From positions 287,379 to 351,378 of the forward strand of contig CALJGI010000002.1 of the NCBI GenBank assembly GCA_938074045.1: a stretch of DNA of 64,000 bases. The letters are read 5' to 3'. The notes beneath the pieces were generated by a model. That model did not search any database and was not told the DNA's origin. It was given only the letters and a program-made list of their open reading frames with translations. Both the position numbers and the translations under genes were made by a program. This stretch comes from an uncultured Halieaceae bacterium (GTDB lineage Bacteria; Pseudomonadota; Gammaproteobacteria; Pseudomonadales; Halieaceae). Shown here piece after piece: positions 57,783 to 64,000 of the stretch (position 1 is the stretch's first letter; every line of letters starts with the position of its first letter).

Positions 57783-58174
57783 ACGTGAACCAGTACACGC
57801 CGGGCACCGGGGTGGTGCCTATGCTCCCACAGAAATATACCCTGCCAGGTACCCAATAACAGATTTCCATTCTGATAGGGAATGCTCAATTGCACCGCCG
57901 TGAGCGCCGACTTGATATGAGCCGGCATATCGTCCGGCCCCTCAAGCGTGTGGGTGTAAAGTGGGTCGTGCTCCGGCACCAACCGCTGTAACCAGTTTTC
58001 CAGGTCTATCCGCGCGGAATCATCATAGTCCTCCTGAATCAGCAAACTCGCTGAAGTGTGCTGAATAAAGAGGGTGCACAAGCCTTCCCCATCGTCTGGT
58101 ACCAGCGGACCAATACGGTCGGTGATAGGGTAGAGTCCCTGTCGGCCCACGGATATCTCTATCGTTGAAATCAC
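57779..58174 (-). CDS. yjbQ: YjbQ family protein (UPF0047, secondary thiamine-phosphate synthase)
   Basis: A 131-residue protein with all UPF0047 blocks: HTSASL (39-44), DDMPAHIK (81-88) and LGTWQGIFLWEHR (107-119). The E. coli homologue can make thiamine phosphate at low efficiency; the true role is unsettled. The frame opens to 58243, but GTG 58174 with GGAAA upstream gives the family length. It converges with the DGAR glycosyltransferase, overlapping by 4 bases at their 3' ends. Confidence 0.9.
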   Translation of the reverse strand: MISTIEISVGRQGLYPITDRIGPLVPDDGEGLCTLFIQHTSASLLIQEDYDDSARIDLENWLQRLVPEHDPLYTHTLEGPDDMPAHIKSALTAVQLSIPYQNGNLLLGTWQGIFLWEHRHHPGARRVLVHV

Positions 58175-58257
58175 ACTATTTTCCAAGTTTCCAGATTTTA
58201 ACCAGTGTACAGTCTTGCTTCGAAAATTCTCAACACATGACACAAAGAACTAAACAG

Positions 58258-58280
58258 GAAAACCTTTCACACAGGTTTTC
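58258..58280. repeat. Perfect 8-base inverted repeat upstream of the acyl-CoA ligase
   Basis: GAAAACCT and AGGTTTTC flank a 7-base centre (TTCACAC). It lies 54 bases before the ligase start and about 84 bases upstream of yjbQ. No T-run follows, so an operator is more likely than a terminator; the geometry would suit a TetR/FadR-like dimer regulating fatty acid genes. Confidence 0.4.
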
Positions 58281-58333
58281 ATAGCGCTGGAATACGCTAG
58301 ACTAGCCAACAAATTATCCTATCGAGAATGAAA

Positions 58334-59965
58334 ATGCTGCCAGGAATGATGATGAATGTGCCGCTCACCATAAACTCCATTATGGACTTTGCCGAGCGCG
58401 TACACGGAGACACTGAAATCGTCTCTGTGACCATTGATAACCCCAAACATCGCTACACCTTCAGGGACGCATTTGCTCGCACGCGGCAATTGGCCAACGC
58501 GCTGGCAGCAGCGGGGGTCCAGGGTGGTGACCGCGTCGCAACGCTGGCCTGGAATGACTACCGTCACTTTGAGCTCTACTACGCCATATCCTGCTCGGGA
58601 GCCGTGTGTCACACCATCAATCCCCGCCTGTTCCCGGAACAGGTTGACTATATTGCCAATCATGCCGAGGACAAGCTGATTTTCACAGACCCGGCATTTC
58701 TGCCGCTGCTGGAAGGACTGGAAGACAAACTGACTACTGTAGAAAAATACATTGTTCTTACCGATGCCACCAATATGCCAGCAACATCCCTGAGCAATGC
58801 AATCGACTACGAAACTTTCATCATGGACCAGCCAGACACCTTTACCTGGCCCGAATTCGACGAAAACACCGCGAGTGCTCTTTGTTACACCTCCGGTACC
58901 ACGGGCAATCCCAAGGGCGTTTTGTATTCTCATCGCTCAACCCTGCTCCACGCCTACGGTGCAGCTCTGCCTGACACCATGAACATGTCCATGCATGACG
59001 TGATTCTACCGATTGTTCCGATGTTTCATGTCAATGCCTGGAACATTATCTACGGCGCCGCCATGATCGGCTGCAAGCTGGTATTCCCAGGACCCAAAAT
59101 GGGTGATGGTGCCGCGCTGCAAGCGCTGATTGAAGACGAGCAGGTCACCATGTCCGCGGGCGTTCCCACCGTTTGGCTGGCCCTTCTGGCCTATCTTCGC
59201 GATACCGGCAAATCTATTGACAGCCTAAATCGCGTTGTGGTGGGAGGCGCCGCATGCCCGCAATCCATCATTGATGAGTTTGAAGAAAAGCATAACGTGT
59301 ACGCACACCAGGGTTGGGGTATGACAGAGACCGGCCCGCTCGGCACCTACAACTCCCTGAAACCCGGCATGGAGAATCTACCGCTGGAGGGGCGCAGGGC
59401 CATACAAGTCAAGCAGGGGCGTCCGGTATTCGGCGTCGACATTAGAATAGTCAATGATGATGGAGAAGTTCAGCCATGGGATGGTGAGTCAACCGGAGAG
59501 ATACGTATCCGTGGCAACTGGGTATGCAGCGGCTACTATAAGTTGGAGGGAGCTGACTCTCATGACGCGGACGGCTATTTCGGCACCGGTGATGTTGCCT
59601 GCCTGGACTCGGATGCCTATTTGAAAATTACCGACCGAACCAAGGACGTCATCAAATCCGGCGGCGAATGGATAAGCTCCATTGAGCTGGAAAACGTCGC
59701 CGTGGGCCACCCTGACATCGCTGAAGCTGCCGTCATCGGTGTAGCACATCCAACATGGACGGAACGACCTCTTCTCATCGTCATTGCCGAAGAGGGAAAA
59801 ATACCGGATAAGTCAGATGTGTTGAGTTTCCTTGAGGGAAAAGTGGCCAAGTGGTGGATCCCGGAGGACGTCGTCTTTGTGGATGAAATCCCACACACAG
59901 CTACCGGGAAAATCAGCAAAAAGGATTTGCGCGTCACTTTTTCCGACTATACGTTCCCTGAGTAA
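58334..59965 (+). CDS. Acyl-CoA ligase, medium-chain FadD/DmdB type
   Basis: A 543-residue AMP-forming ligase. [11 protein letters not shown] (185-195) is the ATP loop; [12 protein letters not shown] and GTGDVACLD follow; the catalytic Lys526 lies in [10 protein letters not shown]. The N-terminus MLPGMMM...HGDTEIVS resembles methylmercaptopropionate-CoA ligase (DmdB) and related medium-chain enzymes. With no other DMSP gene nearby, general fatty-acid activation is as likely. ATG 58334 is chosen over one two codons earlier (58328). A perfect inverted repeat upstream may regulate it. Confidence 0.87.
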   Translation: MLPGMMMNVPLTINSIMDFAERVHGDTEIVSVTIDNPKHRYTFRDAFARTRQLANALAAAGVQGGDRVATLAWNDYRHFELYYAISCSGAVCHTINPRLFPEQVDYIANHAEDKLIFTDPAFLPLLEGLEDKLTTVEKYIVLTDATNMPATSLSNAIDYETFIMDQPDTFTWPEFDENTASALCYTSGTTGNPKGVLYSHRSTLLHAYGAALPDTMNMSMHDVILPIVPMFHVNAWNIIYGAAMIGCKLVFPGPKMGDGAALQALIEDEQVTMSAGVPTVWLALLAYLRDTGKSIDSLNRVVVGGAACPQSIIDEFEEKHNVYAHQGWGMTETGPLGTYNSLKPGMENLPLEGRRAIQVKQGRPVFGVDIRIVNDDGEVQPWDGESTGEIRIRGNWVCSGYYKLEGADSHDADGYFGTGDVACLDSDAYLKITDRTKDVIKSGGEWISSIELENVAVGHPDIAEAAVIGVAHPTWTERPLLIVIAEEGKIPDKSDVLSFLEGKVAKWWIPEDVVFVDEIPHTATGKISKKDLRVTFSDYTFPE

Positions 59966-59986
59966 GAGTCAACACAGCAGCGGGAA

Positions 59987-61255
59987 CTACCCGCCGTGGT
60001 GTTCCCTTTGCACAGGGAAGCGATCGAAATAGAACTGCACCTGTTCGTAAAGCTCTTCATGATATAGTCCAAAATCTCCGCGCAGATCGTATTTGATCGG
60101 CCCGTATTTTCCGCGAGGATTTTCAACCATATAGCATCTCATTGCAGACCCGACTTCATCGGACATGGGGTGGCCAGCCAGTTTGTATATGTTTTCTACT
60201 GTAGCAACATCGTCGGCCATAAATTCATGAAACAATACGTCCATGGTCTGAGCAGGCGGCAGGGTGTCACGATGGGCAACACAGCTCTGTAACTGGCGAA
60301 TCATGCGATCTGCCCAATATCGACCAATCGCCTCAGGCCGCACCGGATCTCGACTCATTCTGCCAGTGTACGCTGACATAGTAGCCATAGAGGTGATAAC
60401 AGACACCGGGTCTCGGTGGGTCAAGACATAGGTTGCATCAGGGAACACTCTCTGCAGCGGTATCAATTGCTCGACGTGTTGGGGTGATTTCAGTATCCAG
60501 CGTTTGGGGCCCCGCAGCCACTGCAACGCTTTCAACGCTTTCTTGATAAATTCATAGTGTGGTGTCTGATCATGCGACAGGTAGTAATCACGCCACCCCG
60601 GAAACACACCGTAGGTATCAAACAGCATGGTTGAAAAATCCATTCCCGCGAGCTCAACTTCCTCGTGTATATGCTCCGGCGTCATGTCATGCATGTTTCT
60701 GAACAGGGGCATGATCTGATAGATCAGATCCAACTGCTCTCGTGATCGACTTATTCGAGGATCCTCAGTGCCTTTTTCTACAGCCTCCCGGATATCCGGT
60801 ATCGGCTCCAGAGATTCCCAATATTGCAGAGAACGTAAACGTGTATCTACCGAAATAAGATTCAATAAATGAGTGGTACCGCTGCGGGGTAGTCCGGCGA
60901 TGATAATAGGTTGAGCAATAACTTCATCATCAATTTCCGGATGACGTCGATACAAATCCTCCAGCCGCGCTCGCTGAACAAGATATCGGGTCAGAATACC
61001 GGCATTGGTCATTCTGCCCATGGGGCTGAGATCGACATCCGCATCCATCGCTGCACAGAGTACTGCCATTCTCTCCAGCATCCCGTCGTCGACATAAAGT
61101 TCGATGTCTCCCAGTTGCTGGCTGGCTGCGTCACATAAGGCCTGCACTGAAAATTCAGTTTGCAAGTCTGCGACTGCTGAGATTATTTCCTGCGCGATTG
61201 AAGGCAGTGAGGGACTACTCAAGTCCTCAATTCGCACCGGTGCGGCCCTATTCAC
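59987..61255 (-). CDS. Sulfotransferase family protein (Sulfotransfer_3-like)
   Basis: A 422-residue protein. GLPRSGTT (121-128) is the phosphosulfate loop and VLTHRDPVSVITSM the 3'-phosphate motif. About 110 residues precede the P-loop, as in the large family of uncharacterised marine and actinobacterial sulfotransferases. GTG 61255 is supported by GAGGGG 7 bases upstream. It lies outside the glycan locus beside an acyl-CoA ligase, so a lipid or small molecule is a possible acceptor. Confidence 0.85.
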   Translation of the reverse strand: MNRAAPVRIEDLSSPSLPSIAQEIISAVADLQTEFSVQALCDAASQQLGDIELYVDDGMLERMAVLCAAMDADVDLSPMGRMTNAGILTRYLVQRARLEDLYRRHPEIDDEVIAQPIIIAGLPRSGTTHLLNLISVDTRLRSLQYWESLEPIPDIREAVEKGTEDPRISRSREQLDLIYQIMPLFRNMHDMTPEHIHEEVELAGMDFSTMLFDTYGVFPGWRDYYLSHDQTPHYEFIKKALKALQWLRGPKRWILKSPQHVEQLIPLQRVFPDATYVLTHRDPVSVITSMATMSAYTGRMSRDPVRPEAIGRYWADRMIRQLQSCVAHRDTLPPAQTMDVLFHEFMADDVATVENIYKLAGHPMSDEVGSAMRCYMVENPRGKYGPIKYDLRGDFGLYHEELYEQVQFYFDRFPVQREHHGG

Positions 61256-61276
61256 AAGTAATCCCCTCGCAATCTA

Positions 61277-63121
61277 TCAAAAAGAAATATCTACGCGACC
61301 CTGAGTTGCCGCAGGATCATTACGACCGAGGCATTGCAGCAATCGCTGTGGCTCGATCAACTTGTCTGCCAAAAGGTAGTCGCGAACTGCAGCAGTGCGA
61401 ATGGCAGCCATCTCCTCAAGAGAATCATTCTGCCCATCTCCTGGGAAAGTGACAGAACATAATTTCATTGACAGGCTGTTCTTCTCAACCAAGAGTTTTT
61501 TGACATTATCCAACACCAGCATACCTTCTGGTGTTAGTGCGGTGTCGCTGACATTGAATAATACTACAGGGCTGGACGTGAAATTATCATAGATACTTCC
61601 TCCAACCATACCTGCCAGGCTTAGCAAAGTGCCCTGCGGAAACACAACGCTCTTGAGGTAATGCATTGCAGCGGCATTCAAGGCTTTCGACGCCACAACC
61701 TGTAGCACACCACTGACATTGAATTTGGGGTTGGCCAGGTCCCCGCTAACCGGCAGATTCAAACTGATATGGCCATCTGAATCTTCCAATAGAGAGAGCG
61801 CCATAGGTAGAGGCATACCCGTCCGACCATCAAATTCTGACGCCCTTTCTTCATCCAGCACCACGAAGTCGGGACTGATTAAACGTAGATCGAGTTCACC
61901 GTCGAGTTTTTGATCCACAACAGTAAACGTCAACTGCGCATTTAACTGACCCGTCTTAATCCCATAACCAAGGGATGACGCCAGATAGCCACTCAGCTCT
62001 GGTAATTCCAGGTGCTCAATCTTGCCGTTCAATGTGGCTGAATCCGCTAACGATGCAAGACTCAACTGGCCGTCAAGCCCGATCTGACCAGCATCGGCCT
62101 GTCTTAGAATCAACTCCCATGGAACATTCTGAATAGGGTTTACACCAGTCAGTTTAAGTTTTTCCAAATGATAGTCTTGTATATAAGCCGGTTCGACGGC
62201 CTGGTCTCTAATATGTATCAGCCCATCTGTCAGCAGGACGGTGTCAATGTTGTAGCTGAATGGTTGCGAGGGTGTCGTCGCGGAATTGTCATCCTCCGGT
62301 ATGAGTGGCAAGGGCAGCAACAATTCGCCGGTCGGAGATCTGATCACTGATACCTTGGGTTCGGAAAAGCGTACTGCCTCAATATCTAATGAATGTGGTG
62401 CCGCAGTCACGACATCTGCTGAGAACTGAGTCCAGGCGAGTAAGGATGTTTCTGCGTCTTCCACACCTAACTGGAATGTATCCAGCAATACCTGAGCAAC
62501 TAATACTTGCTCCAGAGATAACCCTAAATCTATGAATGAAATCCGGGCTGCAGAAACAGCCAGCGGAGCTTGATCGATCAGCACATTTTCAATGTTTAGT
62601 GAGGCTACCTCTCCTTTCATAGTCTCCAGACTTACACCCGCTGTTTTTATCTCGATACGAGCCACATATGCCTTGGCCACAATATCAGTATCTAAACCCT
62701 CGATGCTTAGTCCTTCCAGCGATACATAACCGGCCGCGGCGTCATAAGTCGCATCTCGCGCGCTGATATTTCTCAGCCTCATTGCACCCAGCGACGTTGC
62801 TACATCAACTTCTTCGAGCTGCATGTGAGAAAGAGTACTGGTACCTGCAATATTCAAAGAGTCCAGGGTCACATCAACAGAGTCCACATGGATATTCAGA
62901 CCCTGCGATGGTTGCCGCAGCCGCAGGTCGATAAGTGTTATGCCTCTCTGTAGCAGGGAAACCTGGATGGAGCCATTCAGTTCTACCTCAATCCCGAGAT
63001 CGTTGGCGTAGGAGTTAACGATGCTATTGAATAACCAGACCCGCGACAAAAGCAGCAACGCGAAGATAATTAACAAAATGAAAGCTATTCGTAGCAGCCA
63101 TCTTAAAGATTGAGAAAGCAA
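61277..63121 (-). CDS. DUF748/AsmA-like envelope protein
   Basis: About 614 residues. An N-terminal membrane helix (LLRIAFILLIIFALLLLSRVWLF) is followed by a long beta-rich periplasmic region of AsmA/DUF748 type, with DGRTGMPLPMALSLLEDSDGHISLNLPVSGDLANPKF as the typical block near residue 450. The last ~120 residues resemble an OmpA-like tail. Related AsmA-like proteins bridge the periplasm for phospholipid transport. The frame opens to 63193; TTG 63121 has AGAGG 5 bases upstream and puts the membrane helix at the N-terminus. It is downstream of the rRNA operon on the same strand. Confidence 0.8.
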   Translation of the reverse strand: MLSQSLRWLLRIAFILLIIFALLLLSRVWLFNSIVNSYANDLGIEVELNGSIQVSLLQRGITLIDLRLRQPSQGLNIHVDSVDVTLDSLNIAGTSTLSHMQLEEVDVATSLGAMRLRNISARDATYDAAAGYVSLEGLSIEGLDTDIVAKAYVARIEIKTAGVSLETMKGEVASLNIENVLIDQAPLAVSAARISFIDLGLSLEQVLVAQVLLDTFQLGVEDAETSLLAWTQFSADVVTAAPHSLDIEAVRFSEPKVSVIRSPTGELLLPLPLIPEDDNSATTPSQPFSYNIDTVLLTDGLIHIRDQAVEPAYIQDYHLEKLKLTGVNPIQNVPWELILRQADAGQIGLDGQLSLASLADSATLNGKIEHLELPELSGYLASSLGYGIKTGQLNAQLTFTVVDQKLDGELDLRLISPDFVVLDEERASEFDGRTGMPLPMALSLLEDSDGHISLNLPVSGDLANPKFNVSGVLQVVASKALNAAAMHYLKSVVFPQGTLLSLAGMVGGSIYDNFTSSPVVLFNVSDTALTPEGMLVLDNVKKLLVEKNSLSMKLCSVTFPGDGQNDSLEEMAAIRTAAVRDYLLADKLIEPQRLLQCLGRNDPAATQGRVDISF

Positions 63122-63240
63122 TCGAACCTCTGCTTTTACTGGGGGATGATCACAGATATGGCATGATAGCCCATACGATGCCTGCTGCGGCAACCGCCTC
63201 TCACCCTACTCGAGAGTAGGTCCACACTACTTCAGCCCAT

Positions 63241-63280
63241 AAATAAAAAACCCCCAGTCCGTAAGGACTGAGGGTGTTTT
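63241..63280 (-). terminator. Intrinsic terminator of the rRNA operon
   Basis: Read on the minus strand, a stem of about 11-12 pairs (ACCC-x-CAGTCC with GGACTG-x-GGGT) and a 4-base loop is followed by a run of T (TTTTTTATTT). It lies about 10 bases after the 5S 3' end. On the plus strand the same stem is followed by a shorter T-run, so it may also stop opposing transcripts. Confidence 0.9.
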
Positions 63281-63289
63281 ATTTAAAAG

Positions 63290-63404
63290 CCTGGCGATGA
63301 CCTACTCTCACATGGGAAACCCCACACTACCATCGGCGATGGACCGTTTCACTACTAAGTTCGGGATGGAATTAGGTGGTTCCAGTCCTCTATGGTCGCC
63401 AGGC
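63290..63404 (-). rRNA. rrf: 5S ribosomal RNA
   Basis: The minus strand reads GCCTGGCGACC...GGTCATCGCCAGGC, with the two ends forming the terminal stem, and contains CCCGAACTTAGTAGTGAAAC and GATGGTAGTGTGGGGTTTCCC, the conserved 5S blocks. Length is about 115 bases; the ends are set by the terminal stem. Confidence 0.96.
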
Positions 63405-63594
63405 AAACTGACTTGACATTGCATAGCGGGTTAACCGCTGTGCGCCAAATAAGGGCGGCAGATAAGCCAATTTCTCGTTCTATGCAGTCACCGTCTTTCT
63501 CTTCCTTCCACTGTGACTCAATCACACAGATCCGTCGTCTCTTCAACACGTCCCACACTCTCATGTGATCCATGCTGCAAATCTCTTGGATTAT
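63405..63594 (-). other. 23S-5S internal transcribed spacer
   Basis: About 190 bases between the 23S 3' end and the 5S. I find no tRNA or coding frame of note in it; a short frame on the minus strand here is not credible as a gene. Confidence 0.8.

Positions 63595-64000
<406 letters not shown>

Noticed and set aside
58319..58933. A 204-residue open frame on the minus strand
   Set aside because: It lies wholly antisense to the acyl-CoA ligase gene, whose motifs are intact, and has no recognisable features.
58334..59965. Annotating the ligase as DmdB of the DMSP demethylation pathway
   Set aside because: The N-terminus is similar, but no dmdA, dmdC or dmdD lies in the window and the same family includes general medium-chain ligases.
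59980..59994. GCGGG-N5-CCCGC hairpin between the acyl-CoA ligase and the sulfotransferase
   Set aside because: It could be a terminator by position, but it has no T-run on either strand and overlaps the coding end of the sulfotransferase gene.

Overview
The window looks like part of a marine gammaproteobacterial chromosome, probably from the Halieaceae/OM60-like or a related Cellvibrionales-type lineage. This rests on the block dcd-apbC-metG-rsxABCDGE (an order I recall from pseudomonads and relatives), EfpL, the RimI gene next to a HolD-like gene, and an rRNA operon with gammaproteobacterial 5S and 23S ends. The abundance of sulfotransferases, phytanoyl-CoA dioxygenase-like enzymes, a sulfatase and an acyl-CoA ligase of the DmdB/FadD type also suits a marine lifestyle. 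All family calls come from reading motifs and from memory of the families; no search was run. I see no transposase, integrase, CRISPR array, tRNA or prophage gene.

Region 1 (1-19.2 kb) is housekeeping. It holds efpL/glpE (divergent), the chain arsC-wrbA-DUF2069-sppA on the minus strand, and yihY-thioredoxin lipoprotein-nitroreductase on the plus strand. Then come dcd and a short apbC facing away from metG, the six-gene Rsx/Rnf electron-transport operon, a DUF1214 protein, two acetyltransferases (one RimI-like) and a HolD (psi)-like gene.

Region 2 (19.3-57.8 kb) is a large accessory locus for making, decorating and exporting a cell-surface glycan or glycolipid. It contains GT2 glycosyltransferases, including three copies of an unusual 'DGAR' domain (two fused in tandem at 20.3 kb, one single at 56.8 kb). 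It also has a Wzm/Wzt-type ABC exporter, a polyprenol-phosphate sugar synthase-like GT2, three large polytopic proteins likely to act with it, six methyltransferases and a fatty acid desaturase. Four Fe(II)/2OG-type oxygenases are present (two Tpa1/P4H-like, two PhyH-like), with a lipoprotein sulfatase and three sulfotransferase domains. One of those domains sits in a 1224-residue protein that fuses sulfotransferase, coiled coil, GT2 and GT4 parts. An extended SDR and a FAD-dependent oxidoreductase complete the set.

Inside region 2 are the four protein classes that define the Dlt D-alanylation pathway: an ANL-type ligase (37.0 kb), a carrier protein (38.5 kb), an MBOAT acyltransferase (33.9 kb) and SGNH-like membrane-anchored proteins (two paralogues, 45.9-48.3 kb). 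An SDR reductase and a methyltransferase are co-transcribed with the ligase and carrier. My main hypothesis is that these genes make an activated small acyl group and transfer it across the inner membrane to the exported glycan. This is inference from gene content.

Region 3 (57.8-64 kb) returns to general functions: YjbQ, an acyl-CoA ligase, a fourth sulfotransferase and a DUF748/AsmA-like envelope protein. It ends in the 3' part of an rRNA operon (23S 3' end, 5S, terminator) on the minus strand. Gene packing is very tight throughout. Many neighbours overlap by 4 bases, and GTG and TTG starts are frequent, so several start calls below differ from the longest reading frame.
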